Assembly: GCF_003858455.1 (NCBI RefSeq)
Contig: NZ_RQZF01000001.1
Coordinates: 372,001 to 436,000 of the forward strand
Length of the DNA: 64,000 bases
Direction of reading: 5' to 3'
Origin: Schaalia canis
GTDB lineage: Bacteria; Actinomycetota; Actinomycetes; Actinomycetales; Actinomycetaceae
Position 1 is the stretch's first letter; every line of letters starts with the position of its first letter. A program made the translations under genes and the position numbers. The notes under the pieces are model-generated. The model was not told where the DNA came from and did no database searches. It was given only the letters and a program-made list of their open reading frames with translations. Shown here one piece after another: positions 43,514 through 52,403 of the stretch.

Positions 43514-44113
43514 CTAAAAGTAGAGCAGACGGAAACGCTCACAGACAACAGGCATATTCTCAGCAAAGCCGCAGGGTATCGATGCGTCGGTATCCTGCCT
43601 GATCGAGTTCGCCTCGCCTACTCTCTCCATATGGAGCACAGAAGATGGTGCTTGCTCCACAGAGGATGATTGCCCTAAAACTCTAGCGATTTCACTCGAT
43701 TCCACCGATTGCGGCGGTGGCGCCCCGTAGGTCCGCCAGAAACTCTCGTGCACTTCACGCCAATATGCGAGCGATCGGTCACCTTCGCCTTCTTCGAAGG
43801 CATGCTCAGCCGAAACCTCGTTGAAAGGAACAATGTCAACGGCGATGGTTTCAATGATGGCCGCGGGCGAGCCTGCCCCATCAAGGACTATGTCGAACTG
43901 TCCGACCCGTGGGAGTTCCTCGCCTTCAGCCTGATAGTCCCATAGGGAGGATGCGGTGGCAGTCTTGGTGCCCTCAAGGACGAGGGCGAGCAGTTCATCT
44001 GCAATTTCGGAGGTTGCACCAAAAGCCCACGCATCCACTGGCTCCTGCGGGAGCTCGGGGTGTTGGAACCTTGCCTGCTCCCAGAAGGCCTCAATGCTCA
44101 ATGCGTCAGTCAC
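43514..44113 (-). CDS. ASCH-domain protein with an insertion
   Basis: The 199-residue protein is an ASCH domain, a PUA-like fold that probably binds RNA or a nucleotide. Residues 25-130 contain DAWAFGATSEIADELLALVL, TKTATASSLWDY and YWREVHESFWRTYG. The usual end of the family (PVVCERFRLLY) is present at the C-terminus. Between the two lies an extra segment of about 45 polar residues (roughly 133-180) that the family normally lacks. The GTG start has no good ribosome site. The ASCH call is good; the role is unknown. Confidence 0.8.
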   Translation of the reverse strand: MTDALSIEAFWEQARFQHPELPQEPVDAWAFGATSEIADELLALVLEGTKTATASSLWDYQAEGEELPRVGQFDIVLDGAGSPAAIIETIAVDIVPFNEVSAEHAFEEGEGDRSLAYWREVHESFWRTYGAPPPQSVESSEIARVLGQSSSVEQAPSSVLHMERVGEANSIRQDTDASIPCGFAENMPVVCERFRLLYF

Positions 44114-44291
44114 GCGAACGACATTATCATCTCAGCGCCTCCCGCAGCCTGGATGCCTTCCACACACGCTTCTATCGGCCGAGGCACGACGTCCGGGATC
44201 ACGTCATGGACGCGACAGCAAAGATGGGACAAAAGACCTTCTTTCCCCTATGACCAGGAGAGTAATTCGGCTCACATTTTCACCATATCGC

Positions 44292-44320
44292 TAGACAATA
44301 TGAGAGCGTGCACATATAAT
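44292..44320 (+). promoter_or_regulatory. promoter of the DUF5979 surface protein gene
   Basis: TAGACA (44292-44297) and TATAAT (44315-44320) are separated by exactly 17 bases, one of the best promoter matches in the window. The 400 bases between the ASCH gene and 44516 hold no other recognisable feature. The transcript would have a leader of about 190 bases. Confidence 0.7.
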
Positions 44321-44515
44321 ATTCACCCACAATTGAGCATTTGTGCAGGTCAGACACTATTTCACCGGCTTACTTTAGGGATGAACATCCCTTTTTCCTC
44401 ACTTTCGCCCACTTTTCTCCGATCCTTCCGTACCGCTTCACGCGGGACTATCCTCGGGGCACATCCCCGGAGGTGTCAGCACATCCAGGTGCCCTCCCCA
44501 CAGAAGGATCGAACC

Positions 44516-45730
44516 ATGACACTCACAACCACAACCCCCGACCAGCAGGGGCGGCCTACACGAGTCCGTCACACAATCTACCTTCTCGGATCGTCCCCCA
44601 TCGCCCTCGCCCTTACTCTCGCCCTCGCCCTCCCTGCGCAGGCTATCAACACCGCCACCTCCCATGCCTCTACCAGCAACACTGCATTCTCTTCCCTCAC
44701 CACCCAAGCCCCTGAGCCCCATTTAGTCCCCGTTCTGCTTCCGTCTGATGACCCCGACGACGACATTACCTCTCCCGGCGCTGGCGATCCCGAGAACTTC
44801 GCCACCGGTACCTTTGCTGTCATCACCAAGGCCACCGCGAATTTTCCCCTCAACGACGGTCCCGACTTTGCCTCGCATGAATACGTCTACGACTACAGTT
44901 GCGGATTTGAAGCCGATACCACTCCCCGAGAGACAGGAATCGTCACGACAAAAGGTGATGGCAAACCCGTTGTCATCGACATGGAGTTTCCTGTTGCCTA
45001 CATCTGTACCGTCACGCCGCGCGAATCAAGCGTCGGTATTGAGCACTACAGTCACATTCCCCACGAGTCCATCACCGTTGACATCGATAAGGCCTACATC
45101 ATTCGGGCTGACTTCTCTTATCACTACACCATGGAGCCTTCCATGTTCGACGTCTCAATGAGGACTCGCGGTCCTCGTCAGGCCAAGTGGAAGGTCTATT
45201 CCTTCACCTATGAATGCTCCATTGATGGCCTTCCACTACACGGAAAGGACTGGCCCACCGTCTTGCACGCAACCGGAAACACCATCCCTTCTGGACAGAG
45301 CCCGGTTATGCCCGTCGGAACGGTGTGCACGGTCACTCAAGACCTTGATAAGGCACACATCAATGGTTATGTCCTACAGGATTCAGGGCCTCGAACCATT
45401 GTCCTTGACTCAAGCACGGCCATGGCACGGGCGTGGTTTAGAAACATCTATATTCCTGCAACTGATAGTCCGCCCGACCAGTCATTCCCCGGCATTCCAC
45501 CGTTCAGACCCGACATCCCTGGCATCCGTGGTCCGTTAATCGGTGATGATGAAGGCTCCCCCTCCAGACCTATTGACCTCCGACAACACGCTTTAATCAC
45601 TACCACTCACACCACAAGCGTCACTGATACGGATACCAAGTCCGGCAACAATGCCGCAATAATCGGCACATTGGTAGCATCCGGAATCGCACTCGGAGGA
45701 GGACTCCTACTGCTACGCCGCCCCAATTAG
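44516..45730 (+). CDS. secreted, membrane-anchored DUF5979 surface protein
   Basis: The 404-residue protein starts at ATG 44516 (AAGGAT upstream). A long signal peptide ends at ALPAQA (about residue 42). Two similar domains of the DUF5979 type follow (about 95-200 and 215-320). Each has a paired cysteine pattern, VYDYSCGFEAD with VAYICTVTP and FTYECSIDG with GTVCTVTQ, so each probably forms a disulphide or isopeptide-like stalk. A Pro-rich linker leads to a C-terminal helix and RRPN. The expected LPXTG sortase motif is not visible. It is probably exposed on the cell surface; adhesion is a guess. Confidence 0.75.
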   Translation: MTLTTTTPDQQGRPTRVRHTIYLLGSSPIALALTLALALPAQAINTATSHASTSNTAFSSLTTQAPEPHLVPVLLPSDDPDDDITSPGAGDPENFATGTFAVITKATANFPLNDGPDFASHEYVYDYSCGFEADTTPRETGIVTTKGDGKPVVIDMEFPVAYICTVTPRESSVGIEHYSHIPHESITVDIDKAYIIRADFSYHYTMEPSMFDVSMRTRGPRQAKWKVYSFTYECSIDGLPLHGKDWPTVLHATGNTIPSGQSPVMPVGTVCTVTQDLDKAHINGYVLQDSGPRTIVLDSSTAMARAWFRNIYIPATDSPPDQSFPGIPPFRPDIPGIRGPLIGDDEGSPSRPIDLRQHALITTTHTTSVTDTDTKSGNNAAIIGTLVASGIALGGGLLLLRRPN

Positions 45731-45794
45731 CCAACAAAGCATCAGCGGAAGGAGGGACAGTGCGCCTCGTTAGCTAAGAGCAAGATCAAGCACA

Positions 45795-45886
45795 ACACCG
45801 CAGGGGTGCACTGCTCGCGGCGCGGATGGGCATATGAGCTCTGCGAAGCAGGGCTCATGGGCACGAGCGGTGCACCCCTACGGTGT
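45795..45886. repeat. large imperfect inverted repeat
   Basis: Arms of 23 bases (45795-45817 and 45864-45886, two mismatches) enclose a further smaller stem with ATGAGC/GCTCAT. It lies between the converging surface-protein gene and nanE. It may be a bidirectional terminator, though neither side has a T-run. Confidence 0.7.
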
Positions 45887-45903
45887 TCAGGTGAAGGAAG
45901 AAA

Positions 45904-46590
45904 TCAGCCAACCTCAGCCGAAGCCACAGCCTCAGCAAACCAGCCGGTAATGGAGGTCGGGTGCGTGATAGCCGTTCCGACGATGACGCACCATGCACCA
46001 GCCTCCATGGCGGCCTTCGCATCGGCTGGCGTGTGCACGCGGCCTTCGCAGATGACGGGCAGGTCGAACTCAGCCACCATCTCACGCAGGAGTTCCAGGT
46101 CGGGGCCGTGGGTCTTCTCGCGTTCACCGGAGTAGCCGGCCAGCGTGGTGGAGAGGATATCTGACCCGGCTTCAGCGGCCATGCGGGCGTCCTCAATGGA
46201 ACCGCAGTCAGCCATGACGAGGATGCCCTCGGCGTGGCAGGCTTCGACAACCTCAGCGTAGGTCAGGCCGTCGGGGCGTGGGCGGCGGGTGGCGTCAATA
46301 GCGACGATGTCAGCGCCTGCCAGGGAGCAGGCGCGGGCGTGACGCAGTGTGGGGGTGATGTAGATGCCTTCGTGCCCTTCCTTCCACAGGCCGATCACCG
46401 GCACATCTACCTGGCCTTTAATGGCGGAAATATCAGCCAGGCCCTGGCAGCGGATTGCTGCGGCACCGCCGATTTCAGCAGCCTTAGCAATGCGGGCCAT
46501 GGTCTGGGGATCACGCATGGGCTCGCCGGGGTAGGCCTGAACGGAGACAACCAGGCGGCCCTTCATGCTGTCGATCAATGGGTGTGTCAT
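45904..46590 (-). CDS. nanE: N-acetylmannosamine-6-phosphate 2-epimerase
   Basis: NanE converts ManNAc-6-phosphate to GlcNAc-6-phosphate. The 228-residue TIM barrel has LVVSVQAYPGEPM, GGAAAIRCQG and IGLWKEGHEG near the N-terminus. The catalytic Lys region follows, and then VAIDATRRPRPDG and VICEGRVHTPADA. Length is normal. Its ATG shares a base with the nanK stop. It ends the sialic acid operon; nagA and nagB are not in the window. Confidence 0.95.
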   Translation of the reverse strand: MTHPLIDSMKGRLVVSVQAYPGEPMRDPQTMARIAKAAEIGGAAAIRCQGLADISAIKGQVDVPVIGLWKEGHEGIYITPTLRHARACSLAGADIVAIDATRRPRPDGLTYAEVVEACHAEGILVMADCGSIEDARMAAEAGSDILSTTLAGYSGEREKTHGPDLELLREMVAEFDLPVICEGRVHTPADAKAAMEAGAWCVIVGTAITHPTSITGWFAEAVASAEVG

Positions 46591-47474
46591 CAGTCGTGTT
46601 CCTTTCTGAACTGAACCGCAGCGCCAAGGAGCGGCGCGTCATCCCCCAGCACGCCTTCACGCAGCGGGGTTGCCTGCGCGAGGTTCATGGCACTGGCAGC
46701 GTAGCCTTCACGAAGGGCCTCCCACCAGGCGTCGCCGGATCGTGTCATGGACCCGGACAGGACGATAACGCCAGGGTCCACCATATTGGCCACCGATCCC
46801 AGCAGGCGCCCCAGGGCTCGGGCAGAACCGTAGAGCACCTGCTGAGCGGCAGCTTCACCTGCGCGGGCACGCGCGTCGATCTCACGGCCGGAGACGGCCT
46901 CGCCAGTCAGTGCCTCGTAGCAGGCGGCGACACCGGAACCCGAGGCGAGGGGCTCAATGTGTCCCTCTCGCCCGCAGGAGCACGCCAGGCCGGCGGCCTC
47001 GACAGCGTCCATGTGTCCGATGTGTCCACCCAGACTGTGGGCGCCCCTGTGCACCTGCCCGTCTTCAACGAGGGCGCCACCAATGCCGGTGCCAACGGCC
47101 ACCGTCAGGCAGCTCGGGTAGTTGGCACCCGCACCGATGGTGGCCTCCCCCATGCCATGGGCGTGGACGTCACCAAGAACCGACACTGGCACGCCCAATC
47201 GGGCGCTGAGCTCGCCAGCGATGTCGGTTCCCGCCCACCCCTTGATCAGGTCGGTTGCAGAGACAACTGTGCCCTTGTCGATGACGCCCGCAGCGGCAAC
47301 GCCCACCCCACGGTATCCCTCAAAGTCAGCGGCGAGTTCGCAGATGACCTCAAGCAGGCGGACGCCGCCTTCTGATGCTGGCGTGGGGGCGGAGACGGAT
47401 CGGGTGACCCGATCGCCCTCCACGAGGCCGACGCGGATCTTCGTTCCGCCGATATCGACCGTCAGGATGGACAT
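46590..47474 (-). CDS. nanK: ROK-family N-acetylmannosamine kinase
   Basis: NanK phosphorylates ManNAc with ATP. The 294 residues start TVDIGGTKIRVGLVEGD, the ROK phosphate motif. They contain AVGTGIGGALVEDGQVHRGA and the zinc-binding segment GLACSCGREGHIEPLASG (CxCGxxGCxE type, with HIE in place of CxE). The kinase role follows from the position between nanA and nanE. It is coupled to both neighbours by one-base overlaps. Confidence 0.9.
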   Translation of the reverse strand: MSILTVDIGGTKIRVGLVEGDRVTRSVSAPTPASEGGVRLLEVICELAADFEGYRGVGVAAAGVIDKGTVVSATDLIKGWAGTDIAGELSARLGVPVSVLGDVHAHGMGEATIGAGANYPSCLTVAVGTGIGGALVEDGQVHRGAHSLGGHIGHMDAVEAAGLACSCGREGHIEPLASGSGVAACYEALTGEAVSGREIDARARAGEAAAQQVLYGSARALGRLLGSVANMVDPGVIVLSGSMTRSGDAWWEALREGYAASAMNLAQATPLREGVLGDDAPLLGAAVQFRKEHD

Positions 47475-48397
47475 CAGCCCTCCAGCAGACCGTTGCGGAC
47501 GAGGACGGCGCGCACGGCCTCAACGTTCTCGCCGGTGAGTGCCGACACGGGCTCGGGCATCTGGTTTGACTCAAAGACGCCCATGAGCTGCAGGGCGGTC
47601 TTAAAACCACCCACGCCAGCGCCGTAGCCGGAGATGCCCTTGGCGCTCATGGCCACCTTCATCACGTCGGCGAGGCGATCTTGTTCAGCGCGAACAGCCT
47701 CCCAGTCTCCGGCCTCGTAGGCGTTCCACTGGCGGACGTAGCCGTCGGGGTCGACGTTGCCCAAGCCGGGGACGGAACCGTCAGCGCCGGACATGTAGGC
47801 GCCGTCAACGACGACCTCGTGGCCAGTGAAGAGAGCCAGGGGGTGGCCTTCTTCCTTATTGCGCAGGCACAGCAGGCGGAAGGAGACATCGTCACCGGAT
47901 GAGTCCTTCACCCCCTGGATCACGCCATCCTTGCCCAGGCGAATGAGCAGATCAACGCTGAGCTTGGTGTGGACGCACACGGGAATGTCGTAGGCGAAAA
48001 TCGGCAGGTCGGTGGCTTCACGTAGGGCGCGGAAGTGGCGCTCCACCTGGGCTTCACCACCCAGAGCGTAGAAGGGGGCGGTGGCGACGATGCCGTCAAC
48101 GCCGTACTCCTCGCACACGCGAATGTGCTCAATGACGCGCTCGGTTTGCGTGTCGATCACGCCAGCGAGAACGGGCACGCGCCCCTGGACAACGCGCTGG
48201 GTGGCGGCCAGAACCTCGCGGCGGCGGGCGTCGGTCGAGAAGGCGACCTCGCCGGAGGATCCCAGAACGAACAGGCCGTGCACACCGGCGTCGATCATCC
48301 TGTTGATCTGCTTGTCGAAGGATGCCTCGTCGAAGGTACGATCCTCGCGCAGGGGGGTGACAACCGGGGGAACAACGCCGCGGAATTGAGTAGTCAT
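47474..48397 (-). CDS. nanA: N-acetylneuraminate lyase (DHDPS/NAL family)
   Basis: The 307-residue aldolase cleaves sialic acid to ManNAc and pyruvate through a Schiff base. It has VVPPVVTPLREDRTFD, then LFVLGSSGEVAF (GSSGE pyruvate-binding motif), the Tyr in PIFAYDIPV and Schiff-base lysine in GVKDSSGD. By fold alone it could be another DHDPS-like aldolase, but nanK and nanE follow directly. AAGGAAA lies upstream of the ATG. It is 93 bases downstream of the transporter genes. Confidence 0.9.
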   Translation of the reverse strand: MTTQFRGVVPPVVTPLREDRTFDEASFDKQINRMIDAGVHGLFVLGSSGEVAFSTDARRREVLAATQRVVQGRVPVLAGVIDTQTERVIEHIRVCEEYGVDGIVATAPFYALGGEAQVERHFRALREATDLPIFAYDIPVCVHTKLSVDLLIRLGKDGVIQGVKDSSGDDVSFRLLCLRNKEEGHPLALFTGHEVVVDGAYMSGADGSVPGLGNVDPDGYVRQWNAYEAGDWEAVRAEQDRLADVMKVAMSAKGISGYGAGVGGFKTALQLMGVFESNQMPEPVSALTGENVEAVRAVLVRNGLLEG

Positions 48398-48446
48398 AGT
48401 GTTGGTGTTTCCTTTTCACATGGCCGCTCTGCGGCCGTCAGTGGTT

Positions 48447-48464
48447 GGCCAAGGGGGCTTGGCC
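48447..48464. other. short hairpin between siaI-like gene and nanA
   Basis: GGCCAAG and CTTGGCC (7 bp) enclose GGGG in the 93-base gap between transporter and catabolic genes. It may set relative mRNA levels. Confidence 0.4.
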
Positions 48465-48490
48465 GATAGTCGTTGGCAGGGTGCCCCGGT

Positions 48491-49291
48491 TTAGAGGGCG
48501 GGATGCAGGAGCGAGGGCGCAGCGCCAAGAAGGGTCTTGGTGTAGGCGTCCGTCGGATTTTCGAGGATTTGGCGTGCGGGGCCTTCCTCGACGATTTTGC
48601 CCTTGTTCATCACGACGATACGGTCGGATACGTAGCGCACGGTCTGGATGTCATGGCTGATAAAGACCATGGCCAGGCCGAGTTGATCCTTCAGGTCGGT
48701 CAGAAGGTTCAGGATCTGTGCGCGCACCGACACGTCCAGTGCTGAGGTCGGCTCGTCGGCAATGATGACATCGGGGTTCAGTGAGAGCGCGCGGGCGATG
48801 GCCACACGCTGTCGCTGGCCGCCGGAGAGCTGACCGGGCAAGGCGTTGAGTGATGAGTCGGGCAGACCCACCATGGCGATGAGTTCACGCACGCGCTGCT
48901 CGCGCTCAGCGGGGGTGCCGATCTTGTGGACGAGCAGCGGGTCCATCAGTTGGTCCTTGACCATCATGCGCGCGTTGAGCGCTGTGGCTGGGGACTGGAA
49001 GACGACGGACACCACGCGCCCCATACGGCGGCGGTCAGCGGGGGTGCGCTTCGTGACTTCCTCGCCCTTGAAGAACACCTGACCGCCGGTGGGGGCTTGT
49101 AGGCCGCACATGACGTTGGCGGTGGTGGACTTTCCGCAGCCGGACTCCCCCACGATGCCGATAGTTTCGCCGGGCATAAGTGCCAAGGAGACGCCGTCGA
49201 CCGCGTGAACGAGGTTGGGGCGGAAGATGCCGCCGGTGCGTGAGCGGAAGATGACGTGAACGTCCCGCAATTCGATGATTGGTTCAGTCAT
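48491..49291 (-). CDS. Opp/Dpp-type ABC ATPase of sialic acid importer (SiaI-like)
   Basis: This 266-residue ATPase is the OppF/DppF type. It has Walker A GESGCGKST near 42, Q-loop VFQSPATALN, signature LSGGQRQRVAIARAL, Walker B VIIADEPTSALD and the C-terminal GPARQILENPTDAYTKTLLG typical of Opp ATPases. Together with the ATPase part of the fused protein upstream it forms the motor. The gap to the fused gene is 2 bases. Assignment to sialic acid rests on the operon with nanA-nanK-nanE. Confidence 0.9.
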   Translation of the reverse strand: MTEPIIELRDVHVIFRSRTGGIFRPNLVHAVDGVSLALMPGETIGIVGESGCGKSTTANVMCGLQAPTGGQVFFKGEEVTKRTPADRRRMGRVVSVVFQSPATALNARMMVKDQLMDPLLVHKIGTPAEREQRVRELIAMVGLPDSSLNALPGQLSGGQRQRVAIARALSLNPDVIIADEPTSALDVSVRAQILNLLTDLKDQLGLAMVFISHDIQTVRYVSDRIVVMNKGKIVEEGPARQILENPTDAYTKTLLGAAPSLLHPAL

Positions 49292-49293
49292 GA

Positions 49294-51354
49294 TCAGCGC
49301 CCTACCTTGTCTGTGTCGTGGGTCAACTCGATCTCTTGGCCGTGCGCGGCGTCAGGCAGCAGGGTTTCACCTGCAGTGTTGACGGCGACGGCGACGTAGT
49401 GATCCTTGCCGGCAACCTTCGCACGCAACGGGGCCACATCCAGGCCGAAGTCCGGGTGGGAGGAACGCGGTGCGAAGCGGTCGCCCACGGGGAAGTCCTT
49501 GGGCGAGGGCACGGTGCCGGGCACCTGGTGCAGGCGGCCCGATCCGGCTTCGATGGACAGAACCGAACCCAGCAGACCACGGGTGTACTCGTGAATGGGG
49601 TTGGACAGTAGCTCCGCGGTGGGAGCCTGCTCGACAACCTGGCCTGCGTACATGACGGTCACCGAGTGGGCGACTTCAGCGACGAGGGCAAGGTCATGGC
49701 TGACGAAGATCATTGCGAAGCCAAGTTGGTCGCGCAGGTTGTTGAGTAGCTCAATGACCTGCTTTTGAACCGTCACGTCAAGGGCCGTGGTGGGTTCGTC
49801 AGCGATGACGAGCTTGGGGTCGCGGGTCAGAGCCATGGCGATGAGGACGCGCTGACGCTGGCCACCGGAGAGCTCGTGGGGGTAGGACTCCAGGGTTCGC
49901 TTGGGGTCAAGGCCCACCAGTTCGAGCAGTTCTTCAGCGCTGCGGGTTCCACCACGGCTGGTGAGCTGCTTCATCTGGGTGCGGATAAGCATGGAGGGGT
50001 TGAGGGAGGACAGGGCATCCTGGTAGACCATGGCCATTTCGTGGCCGAGGAGTGCCTGACGTTCCTTCACGGACATGGTGAGCAGGTCCTTACCCTCGTA
50101 GAGCACCTGACCGCTGATCTCAGCGCGGGGGTCAATGAGGCCCATGATGGTCAGTGAGGTGATGGACTTGCCACAGCCCGATTCGCCCACAAGGCCCATG
50201 GTCTCGCCCGGACGCACCGCGAAGTTGACGTGATCAACGACGTTGACGTCTCCGTGGCGGGGGAACTTGATGCACAGGTCGCGGACCTCAAGGAGCGGGG
50301 CTTCAGTGCTTGCAGGCACGAAACGATCGCTACGTTGGCTTTCCACAGACTTGAGCGCGTCGAGGCGTCCCTGGAGGGTCTCACGCTGGGCAGCGTAGGA
50401 GGCGACAGGATCAATGAGGAGTCGGTCAGCTTCGCGTTCCGTGTCGCTGCGGGGAACGTCCTTGACCTCACCGGAGGGGGCAGCAACCATAGCGTCGGTG
50501 ATGCCTTCGGACAGGATGTTGAGGCACAGGACGGTCAGCATGATGGCGATACCGGGGAAGAGGGCCTGCCACCACTCGCCACGCAAGACGCCAGCTTGAG
50601 CGCCTGAGAGGATGTTGCCCCATGTGGCGATGGGTTCTTGGAGGCCAGCACCGATGAAGGTGAGTGAGGCTTCCAGGATGATCGCGTCAGCCACTAGGAC
50701 AGTGGCGAACACGAGCACGGGAGCTGCTGTGTTACGAGCGACGTGCTTGACGAGGATCCAGGGTGCGCGAGCGCCTGAGACGATGACGGCGTTGACGTAA
50801 TCCTCACCGTATGCGGCGATCACGTTGGCGCGAACGATTCGCGACAGTTGAGGGACGTACACGAAGCCGATGGCCATGATGATGATGAAGATGGAGCCGG
50901 AGGGATTTTCCGGGTCGCGCAGGACCAGGACGAGGACGGCTGCCAGGGCGATACCGGGAATCGACATGACGATGTCGAGGACTCGCATGATGACTTCAGC
51001 GATGGACTTGCGTGCCACTGCTGCGATGGAGCCGATGATGGCACCAAGGACGAGGGCCATGCCGGTGGATAGGAGGCCGACGGCCAGCGAGTAGCGGCCA
51101 CCGTAGAGCAGACGCGAGTAGACATCGCGGCCGAGGTTATCGGTGCCGAAGAAGTATTCGGCGCTGGGGGGCTGGCCCTTGATGTCGATGAATTCGGGAT
51201 CGTGGGTGGCCAGCAGGGGGGCAAAGATCGCGGTGAGCGCGATGATGACCAGGAAGATGAGGGACAGGCGAGCGCCCCAGCTCATTGCGGAGAAGCGGTT
51301 GAGTCGCACTCCGGGGCGTTCCATAGCTGTGGTGAGTTTCTTTCGCATGATCAC
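49294..51354 (-). CDS. fused permease-ATPase of Opp/Dpp-type sialic acid importer (SiaG-like)
   Basis: The 686-residue protein joins two subunits that are usually separate. Residues 1-300 are a DppC-type permease: DHDPEF-like opening, FFGTDNLGRDVYSRLLYGGR and the EAA loop VSGARAPWILVKHVARN. A linker of about 60 residues leads to a DppD-type ATPase with Walker A GESGCGKS near 390, signature LSGGQRQRVLIAMAL, Walker B ADEPTTALD and the Opp C-terminal region. The SiaG protein of Corynebacterium glutamicum is, as far as I recall, fused the same way. The GTG overlaps the siaF-like stop by 4 bases; ATG 51348 is an alternative start. Confidence 0.92.
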   Translation of the reverse strand: MIMRKKLTTAMERPGVRLNRFSAMSWGARLSLIFLVIIALTAIFAPLLATHDPEFIDIKGQPPSAEYFFGTDNLGRDVYSRLLYGGRYSLAVGLLSTGMALVLGAIIGSIAAVARKSIAEVIMRVLDIVMSIPGIALAAVLVLVLRDPENPSGSIFIIIMAIGFVYVPQLSRIVRANVIAAYGEDYVNAVIVSGARAPWILVKHVARNTAAPVLVFATVLVADAIILEASLTFIGAGLQEPIATWGNILSGAQAGVLRGEWWQALFPGIAIMLTVLCLNILSEGITDAMVAAPSGEVKDVPRSDTEREADRLLIDPVASYAAQRETLQGRLDALKSVESQRSDRFVPASTEAPLLEVRDLCIKFPRHGDVNVVDHVNFAVRPGETMGLVGESGCGKSITSLTIMGLIDPRAEISGQVLYEGKDLLTMSVKERQALLGHEMAMVYQDALSSLNPSMLIRTQMKQLTSRGGTRSAEELLELVGLDPKRTLESYPHELSGGQRQRVLIAMALTRDPKLVIADEPTTALDVTVQKQVIELLNNLRDQLGFAMIFVSHDLALVAEVAHSVTVMYAGQVVEQAPTAELLSNPIHEYTRGLLGSVLSIEAGSGRLHQVPGTVPSPKDFPVGDRFAPRSSHPDFGLDVAPLRAKVAGKDHYVAVAVNTAGETLLPDAAHGQEIELTHDTDKVGR

Positions 51355-52298
51355 ACCGCCCTAATACGCGGGTTGATGAGGACGTAGAGGAGGTCCACGA
51401 TGATGTTGATGATGATGAAGGAGATGGCGACCACCAGGGTTGCTCCCTGAACGACAGTCACCCAGTTTTGTTGGATGCCTTCAATAAGGACGCGGCCCAT
51501 ACCCTTGAGGTTGAAGATGATTTCGATGACGACGGCACCACCCATGAGGTAGCCGATGCGCAGGCCCAGAACGGTCACGGGGGTGATGAGGGCGTTGCGC
51601 AAGACATTGCGTCCGATGACGATGTGCTTGGGGATGCCGGCGCCCAGGGCGGTGCGCACGTAGTCGCGGTCGAGTTCTTCGACCATGGATGTGCGCACGA
51701 CGCGGGTGAGCTGGCCGATGACGGGAACGGCGAGGGCGAGGGCGGGCAGGAGCATGCGGAGGAACCAGCCGGAGGGGTCTTCGGTGAAGAATGGCGTGGC
51801 CCCTGAAACGGGCAGGGTTCCCAGGAAGAGAAGGACGAGGAGGATAGCCAGCCAGAAGGAGGGGGTGGCGATGCAGGCAACGGAGATGACGCGGATGATC
51901 TGGTCGGCTGCCTTGTCGCGGTAGATGGCGGCGATGATGCCAAGGGGGAAGGCGACGGCAACAGCGAGGATCAGGCCCAGGAAGGTGAGCTGCATGGTCA
52001 CGGGCAGGGCTTCGAAGACCTTATCTGCCACAGAAAGATTGGATTGTCCGTAGACGCCGAGGTGTCCGTGGAGCATACCCCAGAGGTAGTTCGCGAATTG
52101 GACGAACCAGGGGTCGTTGAGGCCGTGTTGTTCACGGTATGCCTCGATCTGTTCGAAGGAGGCGGTTTCACCCAGTGCCGAGTAGGCGGGATCAATGGGT
52201 GAGAAAGACATGATGATGAAGACGAGGAAAGACACGCCCACAACCATCACTGGCAGGACGAGTAAACGTCTTCCAACGAGCCGAAGAAGGGTGTTCAC
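51351..52298 (-). CDS. Opp/Dpp-type permease of sialic acid importer (SiaF-like)
   Basis: The 315-residue DppB-type permease has an N-terminal helix (RRLLVLPVMVVGVSFLVFII), SPIDPAY, and a further five helices. The EAA loop is RTALGAGIPKHIVIGRNVLRN. It forms the pore with the permease half of the fused protein, with which it overlaps by 4 bases. It starts 105 bases downstream of the binding-protein gene, beyond a stable hairpin. Confidence 0.92.
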   Translation of the reverse strand: MNTLLRLVGRRLLVLPVMVVGVSFLVFIIMSFSPIDPAYSALGETASFEQIEAYREQHGLNDPWFVQFANYLWGMLHGHLGVYGQSNLSVADKVFEALPVTMQLTFLGLILAVAVAFPLGIIAAIYRDKAADQIIRVISVACIATPSFWLAILLVLLFLGTLPVSGATPFFTEDPSGWFLRMLLPALALAVPVIGQLTRVVRTSMVEELDRDYVRTALGAGIPKHIVIGRNVLRNALITPVTVLGLRIGYLMGGAVVIEIIFNLKGMGRVLIEGIQQNWVTVVQGATLVVAISFIIINIIVDLLYVLINPRIRAV

Positions 52299-52334
52299 GG
52301 GGGTTACTCCTATGAGCGGACCTGATTGTTGACA

Positions 52335-52374
52335 CGAAAGGAGGGACGGGCACGGTGTCCCGCCCCTCCTTTCG
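52335..52374 (-). terminator. intercistronic hairpin after the binding-protein gene
   Basis: Arms 52335-52350 and 52359-52374 pair over 16 bases with one mismatch and an eight-base loop. No T-run follows on the minus strand. It probably protects or enriches the binding-protein mRNA relative to the permease genes. Confidence 0.6.
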
Positions 52375-52403
52375 GATGAGTTAGGCGTTAGGCCAACTCA
52401 GTG

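Noticed and set aside
43500-43518. Third iron-box-like string ending CTCACCTAA
   Set aside because: Only about 11 of 19 consensus bases match, it overlaps the end of the ASCH coding region, and no gene starts downstream in the right direction.
44114-44515. Possible small gene or tRNA in the 400-base gap before the surface protein
   Set aside because: No cloverleaf and no frame with a ribosome site was seen; only the promoter stands out.
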